Part shown: piece by piece, positions 53,356-64,000 of the stretch
How positions within the stretch are numbered: position 1 is the stretch's first letter
How the letters are laid out: every line of letters starts with the position of its first letter
Assembly (NCBI GenBank): GCA_013397695.1
Contig: VYZI01000843.1
Location: forward strand, 69,086-133,085
Length of the DNA stretch: 64,000 nt
Source: Centropus unirufus
Taxonomy: Eukaryota; Chordata; Aves; Cuculiformes; Centropidae
Reading direction: 5' to 3'
Translations under genes and position numbers: made by a program
The notes under the pieces: generated by a model
Database searches by the model: none
What the model was told of the DNA's origin: nothing
What the model saw: only the letters and a program-made list of their open reading frames with translations

Positions 53356-54276
53356 CTGCAAAGAGTATGCCAAAAAAAAGTTATAGAAGTAACAAATCAG
53401 AGATTCAAGTCACAGTCATGATTCATGAATGCAGTTTTAAATAAATTCAGCTGCTCTCTGGCTCTTTAAAAATCTTAACCTTTGATAGCATAACTGACAT
53501 GAGGCCAATCAAACCAAAAACAGCTGGTTCAAAAAACAGTTTTATAAAACAAGTAAATGTCAATGACCAAACAGAAGTCTTCAGTCCTCAAAAATATGAG
53601 TACCCCCTGTCTCTTCTCCAGCCCTGCTGCTGTGCTTAAGGAGGATCCAGCACAGAAGCCACAAACTCCCGGACAGTCTCTCTGCCTGGCACCTCTGGAT
53701 GAGCGCAGTCACAGCCCTGTTCTGTGCGAGCCACTCATGTCCATGCTGGGGAACATGATGCCCTCTGGCACTCACCCAGGAACAAGGAGAGGAGGTCGTG
53801 TATGCCCCCCCTCACAAGTTTACAGTCTACCTGACAGCTTAGTTTACTGCCTGCAGCTACAAAAGCCTCACCTATGCGCCCTATGGTACAAATTGCACTT
53901 GTTCCTCTGCAAACATCACTGTTCTCCTGGGAGCACAGCTGAGAGCAGAGTTTCTAACAGCACAAGACCCGCCACTGCCAAGCCGGCCTGGAGCGCCATG
54001 CAGCCAGCCTTTTGAGTGGTAGTGTTCTCTAGAAACCCCTTAAGTCCACTGAACTGCTTCACATTTGTTTCAGGCGGCCAGGTCCCAGTGCTGATAATGA
54101 GAGATCTGCCAGTGTGGCCTCTGCCACTGGCGACACTCAGTGCTGGACATGCTGGGGCTGGCTCCAGCCTCTCCAATAGTGGCCCCAGGGAGGCAACAAC
54201 TGGACTGGCCGGTGAAGCTGGTGGCACCTCTGTGAAAGCATCCAGGAAAGGGGAAACTGCTGCTCGGGAAAAGAGT

Positions 54277-54350
54277 GAGAAACAGCCCTGCAACAGCCAG
54301 GGTAGCAAAGGAGGAGAAACAGCCCTGCAACAGCCAGGGTAGCAAAGGAG
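54277..54350. repeat. Perfect 37-base tandem duplication
   Basis: Two identical 37-base units lie side by side (54277-54313 and 54314-54350), each starting GAGAAACAGCCCTGCAACAG. They are followed by a GGAGGAGGGGG run. They create repeated in-frame residues in a plus-strand open frame, but there is no sign that it is coding. Confidence 0.97.
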
Positions 54351-54409
54351 GAGGAGGGGGAAGAATAGTTTCAGGTCCCACCCTAGGAGACCAGGGTGGA
54401 TCAGGAGGC

Positions 54410-54680
54410 AGAAGAACTGAGGAGGGGCTCTTGATCAGGGAGGGAAGCAATAGGGGAATGGTTTTAAGCTGAAAGAGGGGAGACTGAGATGATATTTGAC
54501 GAAGACATCTTTTCCAGAGAAGAGGTAGCTGTCCCATCCCTGGAGGTGTTCAAGGTCAGGTTGGATGGGGCTTGGAGCACCCTGATCCAGTGAGAGGCAT
54601 CCCTGACTGTGGCAAGGGGGGTTGGAACTGGATGGGTTTTGTGGCCTGTTCCAACCAAACCCATACTGTGATTCTTTTGA
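54410..54680 (+). mobile_element. CR1 LINE 3' fragment
   Basis: The plus-strand fragment opens AGAACTGAGGAGGGGCTCTT and includes TCCCTGGAGGTGTTCAAGGT, GGTTGGATGGGGCTTGGAGC and GGGTTGGAACTGGATGGGTT. It ends CATACTGTGATTCTTTTGAT. It is antisense to NEO1, and part of the 5' half appears rearranged or deleted relative to neighbouring copies. It sits about 60 bases after a 37-base tandem duplication. Confidence 0.9.
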
Positions 54681-57600
54681 TTATCCATGTAAGCAAATAG
54701 TTCAATAAAGGCATCAGAATACAGCATGGGGGAAGAGAAAGAACAAAGCATAGGGACAAGGAAAAGAAAAGCCTTTTCCTCCACTCTCCGTGACGGTCAC
54801 CTACAGGATCAGCTTGCACAGAGGTGGCTGCACAGCCAGGACTGGCACGAGGCAGGGCACAGCCTGCTCGCTGTGGTCACAGTCTCAAAACAGACCTTCA
54901 ACTCATTTATGCTTGCAGCTCGAATTGGTATTGTCACAGAAACTGCCCATCTATGCTCCTGACCCCTCAGCCTCCCTCTCAACAGCACACAGCTTCAGGT
55001 GCAGACAGTACCCCTGTGCCTTCCGTTTAACTGACAAAGTAGGACTCCAGATGCACAAATTAAACCGGCCCAGTACAATCTTTCAGGCATGAGGACATGG
55101 CCCACTGGGAAGCAGTAGGCACCGCTAACCTTTAATTCAACGCCCTGCACACAGTCAGGACCCCAGAGCAAACATAACCATCAGCTCTTGACACAGCAAT
55201 GACTGCATGTGAATGAGGCTGTGAGAGCTGGAGGTGGATCTCACCTTTTCCACTCTTTCTAGTGAACCAAAGGGTGAAATCCCTTACTCATTATCTTCCA
55301 TTTTCAAAAATTTGACCTAATTGGAAAAATTCTCCATTCTCTTTCACTATGTTTTAAATATTCAACTCATTTCCGAACAAGCCAATAGTTTTGCCAGGTC
55401 TCAACACCTGTCAACAAAGCGCTGAGAAGTTAATAGTCATCATACCCATCTTTTCGATATTGTTCTCATTTATTTCTGAAATACCTAAAACCTTCAGTGC
55501 TTTTCACTGAACCTTCAGTTCAGAGCTTTGCAAACCTTCCTTTAAAAAGGAGTAATAAACAACCACGCAGATCGGGGGTTTTTACCTGAGGTTGAAGCAG
55601 GCAGAATACCCACAGATAAAAAATACTGCATTGTGAAGGTGCGAGAAAGGGATGGACGAGTTATCTACCCCTAGTGCCTCAGCATCCTGCTACACCTTGG
55701 GCTGCTCATCATGTCGCTACTAGTGCCAAAACTCCACTTCCTGTATTCTTCTCTGTTCATACTCACTATATCTGACTCCCTAAGAAGAAAGCTATCATAT
55801 GCATTTCTTTAGTTCTCCTTTTTCAGCTTGGTTCCCTATTTACTTCCAAGAAAACCAACGGGTTTTTGTGTCTTTTGATCTGCGTGATCTTTGCTCTCCA
55901 GTTTTTTGGAGACATCTTTGAAGAAGTGAGAAGCAGCAACATCTGCTGTCGCTTGTCCACACTTCTCATGTGAAAGAAAGTCTTCTTTACTTGGACTGCA
56001 GAACTCATTATTAGCATCCACTTCAGTATAAATTTTAATACATACTTTTCATAAAACCTTCTGTGTCTATTTCTCCCACAGAAAAATGAGTCTGAACAAG
56101 GCCAACAGCACCAGCTCCCATGCTCTGCAATCAAAAGCCAACCACATCAGACTATTTGAGCAAGCCACAAAACATCATCTTCACCTCCTACATTAAACAG
56201 AAGGCCTACCCTAAAAGACCAAAATCCACAAATTTCCCACCATGTGAGAGATCAAACCCATTAGCCCCACAAGGAGCAGCCACATACCTCTGGTAGGTAC
56301 CAGACCAAACTCTGGTGCTATGGAGAGAAACCAAACTGAACATAAAGCCTTTATATAACTGGGAAGCTGGGGAATGGGTGCAAACCCAGCAATCTCCCCA
56401 ATGCTTCACAACAGCTAGACTGAATCCTCACACATTACACCTTTCTAAAAATACAGTTCACTTCTGTTTTGTTGAGTAATTTCTTCCATAAGCTTGTACA
56501 TGCCCCTCTCCAACTATTATGTACCTTTCTCCTTCTTGTAGTTCTATTTGGGGGTTCCTTCCATCACTTTATTCCTCTGAGAAACAATTCTCTCATTTTG
56601 CCTCCCAATATATTTACAACCAACTTCTGGCCCTTTGATCTTGACCTTGTTTCAGTATTCATTATTTTGCATCTTTGCTATTTATCCATGACTCCTCCCT
56701 TCTGAGGTATTCCTATGAATACAAATCAGAACTTCTTTCAGATCTCCTGCTGCTTTGTTAATGAGGTTGCAGTCTTCAGTTTCTTGTCTTCCTCCTATCC
56801 TATCCACCTTTAAAGGCTCAGAATTGCAGAATCATTTGGGTAGGATTAGCCAGAGCAGACTCAGCTACAAGGTCAGAGCAGGTTACTCAGTGATTTGTTC
56901 TGTCAGATGTTGAAAATCCCCATGGGTGGAAACCACTCAACCTCTTGGGCAAGCTGTGGACTGTTCACAGTGAAGAACTTCCTCTTTAATCCCAGTCAGA
57001 ACCTCATTTGCTTCAGATGACATCTCGATACCTCTTACTCTCCCACCAATACACTGCTGCCAGAACAAAGACAACAGCAAACTGAAATGCCTGTTGTAAT
57101 TTAAGATCCTAAACAGCCAGAGAAATATAACAAAATCACTTCCCCACATCTACTGAAAATGTCTTCAATAGATTTAAGGATCACATCAGCTCTCTGACCA
57201 CTGGCAGGCTGCAACCAGACCTATCTTCCACCAACCAGCCTTCTATTCCCCTGTAAAATCCCCAATCTCTCTGTTCCAGCTTTGAACCATACAAAGAACA
57301 CTGCTGTACCTACACAACTTTCGCACGGTGTGCTAACAAGTTTCACCACTATCCAGTCCATGGCACCATTTAATTCTCCCTACAAGCTAACCGAGTCCAC
57401 AGCAGCAGTAACCGGGTCTCCCAGATTTGCCACACTTGCTATTTTTGTAGACGCGTGCTTTGCTCTTTAAGCAAACTGACTGATGTCACGTGGGCATCTT
57501 TCTAAAGCCTTGCCTGAGGCTTCTTGCAATTCTGAAGATCTCCCTCTCAATATAACCCATCATATTCTCACAGCCACCTCAGAATCTCATCAATCTCAAT

Positions 57601-57799
57601 ATGCTCATTTATTCTATCAGTTTGACCTTTAATAATTTCTGATAGGACAGTGTATGAAAGGGCTGTATCGCAGCATGCCCATCATATTATCGTGCTCAAA
57701 GTCATCAACTGATTCTTCAAGAAACTAGTGCACATCATGAGCAAGAGCCATATTATAGCTCATCCTTCTTTCCCTGTCATTCTCTCCGAATTACTCTTG

Positions 57800-57960
57800 C
57801 CTCCAAAAGCCAATTAAAAAGGGCACAGTGTTGAGACCAGCCTAATTGGTCTATAATCACCCCTTGCCTTTTTGGACATGTGTTCTACATCAGTTATCCT
57901 TCAAGGATGTATTGGCCCCTGAATTCAAACCTCATTAAAAACCCTTATTAACAGACCTGT
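57800..57960 (-). mobile_element. Ancient CR1/L3-like LINE fragment
   Basis: The plus-strand block AGCCTAATTGGTCTATAATC, followed by CCTTGCCTTTTTGGACATGT, resembles the antisense reverse transcriptase region of old CR1/L3 elements. Flanking sequence from about 57500 to 58010 may belong to it but is too diverged to assign. Confidence 0.4.
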
Positions 57961-60246
57961 CTACAAGGGCAACTCTTTACCAGCCTGCAAGGGAGCCCTC
58001 AGCCTCCGTGTTTTACCACGAGCGCTGACTTCTGTTTTCACCTTAGCTGTTGCCATCTCTCTACCCTGCACAACCACCACTTGTAGGATCATTATCAGAT
58101 CAGCAACTTGGAGCACTAGTGAGAACTTTAATGGAGGACTACAGCCCTGTAACTTCCAGTGTGAAGCTCAACAAGGCTTTCCTTTAACGCCCTCACCAGC
58201 ACCACTCACCTTTGGAGAGGACAGGCTTCTATTTTGCTGTGTGCAGGTGCTCCATCAAGGGTAAATAAGCTTTATTTAAGATGGTATCATTACTCACTAG
58301 CAATGAAATCACAGTTCATTGTCCAAGTCGGCTTAAATGCCAGGAAAACCTTTATTTGATCATGGTTTTGTGTGGTTTTAAAATATATATTTTAACCTAG
58401 GCTATAATTTTGTCTAGAAGAGTAATTTTCTCTTATGCTATGATTATTTGAAATCTACACTGCTGAAAAGCTTCCATTGCAGAGGAGGCCCCTTCTGCAT
58501 TAGCCAACAGACAACCATAAATGATAATGATGGATTACAGAGGTGCTTTAAGCATAAGCCCTAATTACACTTAATCCTGAGACCTGTTCATGAGCACCGT
58601 ACCAGGTCCCGTGGTACTGGCACAGCTCCTGTAGCACCACACATCCTTCATCCACCCATCCAGAGCCTCTCCATGACAGAGCCGCTTCTTTTCCTCTTCA
58701 AATTATCAATGGATCAACTGGTAAGCCTGCATATTTCCTTACCTTTCAGTAACAGTTTTCAAACACATTGCCATGTAAGAAAATCCAGACTACTTAAACT
58801 ACAGACACATTTAAAATTCCTTTTAAAACTTACATTTTAAGAGAACGGGTATTCTTTCACTGTCTTTTATTTCCTAGTCCTTTCCATCAAGGCTGTGCAA
58901 GAAGATCTAATGAAAATAAGTACTTCTAACGAGCAAGCAGCACCCATTCCTCACTAGCATCTTGCAAGACATTCAGTTGAAGATATTGTGCCCTGTTTTG
59001 CTAAATGAACATGATGATAAATGATACTTTTGGGCTCTGATATTAACTATAATTTTATCACATTTGTACATACATTAATCATCCCACAGCAGCACAGATA
59101 CCTTATGTATCTACTTAGGTCGCAGATGGAAAATATTTCTGACCTAGCAGGACCACGGGTTAATAAACTAAACTTAGGAAGGCTGATTTTCCACTTGGAT
59201 TGTGCCCTAAACACCAGCAGATCACATAAGCAACAAGACGATCCTCACATGCATACAACAGGCATCAGATGCACCACAAACTTCAAATCTTCCATTAGAA
59301 CAATGCAAGGAGGCGAGGGGAGTGTCAACTCTGTTCCTATTTTCTCCTCCCTTCTGTCTCTCCCCTCCTCTCAAAGGGCCAAAATGACGGTAGGAAAGTG
59401 CATAAACAGTCTATGTCAGGCAAGTTTGTTCCATTTGGATGGCATTCCTGATCTGAGTGTTACCAAGATTTGTGGCCCACTGCCTCGGCTCCTGAAAAAG
59501 AAGAGAAGTGCCTAGAAGAGCAGTAATTCCAATGCTCCTGAGAAACATAGCTGTTAAGAATTCTGGCTGTAGCCTGCTGTCTTTGATGGAGCCAGTATTC
59601 CACAGTCTGTGCTTCCCAGAAGAGGAAGAGCTGACTGCTCCAGTTCGGCAGACTCTTTGCAACCACATGCAGTGCCAACCACTTCTGAGGAAGCAGAAAG
59701 GGCAAAAACTTCCACACTCCACAATTACTACAGAACTCACTTGTAGGCCATTGTTCTAACTCCAGAGGGAATGCCTGCCTTCTGCTCTAAGTGGTGGCTG
59801 TCAGCGGTCACTGTACATGCTCGGATTGTATCTAACACAGATGCTCTTACCATCCACACTTACTCCTCTTTAGTGCCCTGCTAACCTTTTGGCATAATTC
59901 TTGCCAAATCAAGACTGCAAATGAAAACTAAGGAAAGAGAATGACATCCCACTCCAGAGGTAGAGAAGGCTGCACAGGACTGACCCTCTCCCTGCTGTGA
60001 CAGGCTCCATACCTGCATGATCTGGCCACCAGCAGGACCCATCAAGGCTCTGCCAGCACTTCTGTCATCTGACCAAGCCTTCTCTGGTGCTACTCCCTAT
60101 TGTGATTTAATCTGATGCTTTGGGCATTTAACAGAGACACGCATACATATTCTATGTTTATGCAGTTAACTTTTCCCCAAAGCTGGTTTCACGCTTTCTT
60201 TTGCATCTCAATGAGCTCAGAAAATGTTTTTGTTGTTTCTTCCTTG

Positions 60247-60292
60247 ATTGTTCCTATTGCAGTTCCTATTGCAATTGTTCCTATTGTGCAGA
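60247..60292. repeat. Short imperfect tandem repeat
   Basis: Three imperfect copies of a unit starting TTCCTATTG occur in 46 bases. They give rise to the repeated short peptides in the overlapping open frames. Confidence 0.8.
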
Positions 60293-61357
60293 AGCAGCAC
60301 AACACAGGAGCAGCCAATGGTTTTCCCAGCTGTCACCTTCTGGATGTCAGCTCTGGAAACTCTCTGCTGCCCAACACTTCGACCCTTCAGCTTTCACCTC
60401 AGTTCCTCAGCACTGAACTGTTTCATTCAACACAGATTGTGAATGATTACACAAATTGCTGATAATTTGAAGACATTTTAATGGTTTATCCATTTTTGTT
60501 TGCCTGACTTACAACGAATCCCTAGCTCCATCAGGACTCCATTGAAATAGCCTCTCAGGAGGTGTGAAGATCTAGTAATGTGAGTAGATAAAGGAATACA
60601 GAAACATGATGCCCTGTTGTTAAAACAGCTACATCTGTCACAATCAGAGAAGCAGTGGATCTTAAAGAGGCTAGATATTTTGTTAGCGCATCAGTTTCTC
60701 ACCCCAACCCTGATAAAAAAAAATTACTAAGTCCAGCCATCTGTGGACGCTTCATTAAATTATCACAGCTCCTTTTCTTCTCCTTCACTTGAACACTATT
60801 CAGCATCATTTGTCTGAGCAGCTGAGGTGTGAAACATGGTTTAAAATACAATTTTGTTAATAAGACATTTCATGAATCTCACTAGAGAACACATTAGCCT
60901 TCATAATTACAAAACATTCAAGGAGAACAGAAGTTCATCACTACCTGAATTAAGACAAGGCCAGATGCTTCAAGTCCTTTCTACAAAGAAGAAACACCAA
61001 CTATCACATATTTCTCTCCCACCTTTGCTAAGGCAAACCAGACACAACCAGGATTCAAAATGTGGGCAGGAGACTATTGGTCTCGGCAGGAGAGAAGGAA
61101 TGTTCTAAGAAGAATTCTGTCAAGCCTATATGCAGAGAGGCAAACCTACCCAGTGTCCTTGTTGGCTGAACCAAAGGCATAAGTAAGGAGAATATAAGGA
61201 ATTTCCGCCCATAATCAGAACTCTAACTGTTAAACACAGCCTCGGTAGGACAAGTAATGTGGCAGATACTGAGTGTAAAATGTATCCCTTGGTCAGAGTT
61301 AAGAAACAGAGGAAACAGGAGAGAATGCCATTGTCCATAGCAGTAACTCACTGACAT

Positions 61358-61483
61358 ATCATAGAATCATTTGGCTGGAAAACACCCTTGAGTTCCCTGG
61401 CGCAACTTCAGGCCATTTTCTCTTGTCCTGTTGCCTGCCATTTGGGAGACCAGAACCCACCTCTCTACAACCTCCATTCAGCC
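61358..61483 (-). mobile_element. CR1 LINE fragment with internal deletion
   Basis: The plus strand starts ATCATAGAATCATTTGGCTG (the reverse-complemented CR1 3' end) and then jumps within about 40 bases to the block CAACTTCAGGCCATTTTCTC and CCACCTCTCTACAACCTCCA. In intact copies that block lies about 200 bases further in. The intervening segment is missing. Confidence 0.85.
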
Positions 61484-63019
61484 TATCGCACTCTACAGAA
61501 AACTACAGAGAGACATAGCAAAATATTGCGCAAAGTATTGTGCAAAAATGAACAGAATCACACTGTCAAAACAAGCTTCTAATGGACAAAGGCAGAGCAA
61601 AGCTGATCACACCTTGGTACACCAAGACAGATTACATGGATCTGTGGTTGCCACCACCATCTCTCAGACTTGGATCCAAGCTTTGCCACAGAACCCCAAT
61701 CTAAAAAGAAAACAAAGAAACCCCACATAAAGAAACTTAAGAGAGTGTTTGGAATATTCTAAAGTTTTACCTGACAAAGTTTCTCACAGAATCAACTTTA
61801 CACAAGAAGTGTTCACAGTGTGACCGACGCAATCCCTTCACCACCCCAGCAGTACCTAAGCTCCAAAGGAGGGGAAGGCCAGAGTCTCCTCCAAGGCTCA
61901 TTTATCAAGGAACAAAGACAGCTGTGGGCACAAGGAGCCTCCTGCACACTTTTCCCATCACATGTAAACTGCCTGCAAGCCAATCACTTTATCCTATGAA
62001 TACAACAGCTGAGGGGAGATGCCTTTGAGCCCTCCCTGCCAGGCAGCATGGCTGCATGGTGATCTCCCCTTGCGTGGGGACACCACTCAAGGTGCTCCTC
62101 ACAACAGAGACCTTGCACCAGTGGCAGATCCTTGATAAGTGACTGGTATCACAAATAACCTTGTAGTATGGTAGCTTTAATTGCATGCTGAATTAAAGCT
62201 AGTGAAACATTACTAATCCATGTAGCTTCTTAACACTAATTATTACAGACTTTGTACAGATAATTCCATTAAACAAACCATTGTCCAAATCCGAGACCGA
62301 GGTTGGACCTGGCTGCACCTAGGCTCCATAGGACCTTCGAAAGCAAGAGGGTCTACTCAATCTCCTGACACAAGTGGGTCTTCCTGACCCTTTGGTACCT
62401 CCACCCTCTCTGTAAATCATTCCCACAATTTCACAGTTTTCCTTTGTTCCTTTTTCCATGCAGTAATTAGTAAAGATAACCTTGCCAAGCTTATTAAGTA
62501 ATTCCATCAAATTTATGGCACTCTGTCAAATTATTATTATACCTCAATAAAACCTAGAGCTGCCTCTCTTTTGAGTGAGGTGTGTTCCACTCCTCTGCAA
62601 CACATGGTTGCCCTTTACGCATGAGGGGTAGAACTTTGCCAAAGTCTCATATCCTGGAAGCCCAAACTGAAATACAGCAGCATAACAACAGCTAGGGGTA
62701 GTTCAGAAAAACTTCCAATTGCTCTGATCATGTCTGATTACAGATCAGTTCTGGTGTTGAACCAGGACACAGAAAGCTCAAAGCACCTGCTGCACTCTAC
62801 CCATCAATGGAAATAAATGCATAGAGAGGTCCTGGCTTTTTAAGAGACATTGCTTAGCCTAGAACAAGTCTCTGCACTCAAACCAGGACACAATCCCATG
62901 TGTTGGCTGCCAGCTTCTCTTGGAAAAGCTTGACAAAGAAAAAAAAGAGACAAATCATAAGATAATCCTGGTGAAACTGCTGGACTCACATCTGGCTGCA
63001 CTATAGTAAGATCAGTCAA

Positions 63020-63054
63020 GAAATAACTAGAAAGAAAGAAGAAATAACTAGAAA
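63020..63054. repeat. Short direct repeat
   Basis: The 14-mer GAAATAACTAGAAA occurs at 63020-63033 and again at 63041-63054, separated by seven A/G bases. It lies in A-rich intron sequence and is probably slippage. Confidence 0.85.
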
Positions 63055-64000
63055 ATATAATTCCACCAATGGAATAGGTGCAACAACAGCACCCTTAAAA
63101 GCAGAGCCAAGCTTGTGATTAAAGGGACAATGAACAGAAATGATCCAGCAATGGAAGCAGGAAAAGCTGCAGTAGTCACAAAGAATTTGATCTATGCAGG
63201 CATTGAGAAAACACAGCCAGTAGACATTTCTAATACTGCAGAAAAATGAATTGAGGGCGTGTAAGCCATGGAGTAATTTATTTGGTACTGTTGAAGATCA
63301 TTCTAATAGTGAGGACAATGGAGAAAGCACTTCAGGATTTTAAGAGAAGGCCTGATGATAAGTGACGCAGATTGCCTCAGCATTTAAGGAACTTCAGGTC
63401 TTCATAATAGACTGCTAAAAACCAGTACAGGCTCACAATCACTCTTTCTAAAAAAAAAAAATCAATAGCCATAACAAAAGAAGAATAAGATCCAAGTATT
63501 CTGGTAAAAGAAAAGCACTTGACAAGTTAAATAATTTTAGATCCCAGTGAGGCTATCAATCACAAGAGCTCATGTGGACAAGGTATTCAAGGAAGATTAA
63601 TGCCCAGAGAGAACTGCCATGATAAATTCATCAAGAACATGGAAGAAAGGAAAGATCAGAAAAACTTTTGGAGGCAACTCTATAGACAGCGACAAAGACA
63701 GCTGGTACCTGACAAAAGACATTGAGGGATAGAAAAGAACCAAAACAACTCTATGGAGAAATACTCAGGAAAGAAACCCCACAACAACAAAGCACTTGAA
63801 CACTGACATAACAGGAGGCATAAATACAAAGGAGAAAGAACTTCTACAGCCACAAACACCAAGCTGAGAAAGATGATCTTTGGAGATAGGGATGCATGGC
63901 AGGAAGGAGTAACACTAAAAGGAGCGTGACTAGCAAGTTATTCTAAGCTGTAGTTCACTCCAAGGGATGTGGAGATGGAGGGCCAAGGTGTGGGTTATCT

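Larger units (their letters stand above)
53356..64000 (-). other. NEO1: NEO1 intron upstream of Ig2 (incomplete)
   Basis: This intron lies 5' of the Ig2 exon in the gene and runs off the right edge. The Ig1 exon, which should carry a KPDEGFYQC-like motif, was not seen. It contains a 37-base duplication (54277-54350), CR1 fragments at about 54410-54680 and 61358-61483, an old CR1/L3-like piece at about 57800-57960, a pyrimidine-leaning stretch around 56463-57650 and an A-rich right end from about 63000. No other gene is supported. Confidence 0.75.

Noticed and set aside
59021..59515. 164-codon plus-strand open frame in the upstream intron
   Set aside because: No recognisable family, hydrophobic pattern or repeat origin. 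It is within chance expectation for 64 kb in six frames.
53356..64000. Search for the NEO1 Ig1 exon
   Set aside because: No minus-strand segment with the expected KPDEGFYQC-like and W-K-K-D motifs was found. It probably lies beyond the right edge.
1..64000. tRNA, rRNA, CRISPR array or bacterial-type operon
   Set aside because: No cloverleaf, spaced direct-repeat array or compact gene cluster is visible. The sequence is vertebrate intron throughout.

Overview
The window is a stretch of bird nuclear genome: intron-rich, AT-leaning, and carrying CR1 (chicken repeat 1) LINE fragments whose 3' ends finish in the avian ATTCTATG-type repeat. The only gene I can support is NEO1 (neogenin), read on the minus strand. 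Five consecutive coding exons are present, in transcript order 53355-53080, 49382-49229, 40912-40776, 11748-11594 and 10762-10642. They join in frame (phases 1-1, 1-2, 2-1, 1-0, 0-1) to give 843 coding bases, about 281 residues, covering Ig domains 2, 3 and 4 of the four-Ig ectodomain. Each splice junction has AG at the acceptor and GT at the donor. Signal peptide, Ig1, fibronectin III repeats, membrane segment and cytoplasmic tail are not in the window.

Layout from left to right on the plus strand (3' to 5' for the gene). 1-10641 is part of the intron after the Ig4 exons, with an old CR1 at about 4797-6000 and a 35-base N gap at 6928-6962. 10642-11748 holds the two Ig4 exons and an 831-base intron. 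11749-40775 is a 29-kb intron with CR1 copies of several ages and a 460-base purine-rich tract. 40776-40912 and 49229-49382 are the two halves of Ig3, separated by an 8.3-kb intron that includes a head-to-head CR1 pair. 53080-53355 is the single Ig2 exon. 53356-64000 is part of the next upstream intron, with further CR1 fragments and a perfect 37-base tandem duplication.

Neogenin is a single-pass receptor for netrins, RGM family proteins and BMP co-receptor signalling. Its N-terminal Ig domains, as in the paralogue DCC, fold into a horseshoe, and the present exons would supply three of those four domains. I found no RNA gene, promoter, second protein gene or CRISPR, and no convincing evidence of an undescribed system. 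The points most worth checking are an unusual splice donor after Ig2, the inverted CR1 pair, and a few AT-rich unique stretches that resemble conserved non-coding elements.
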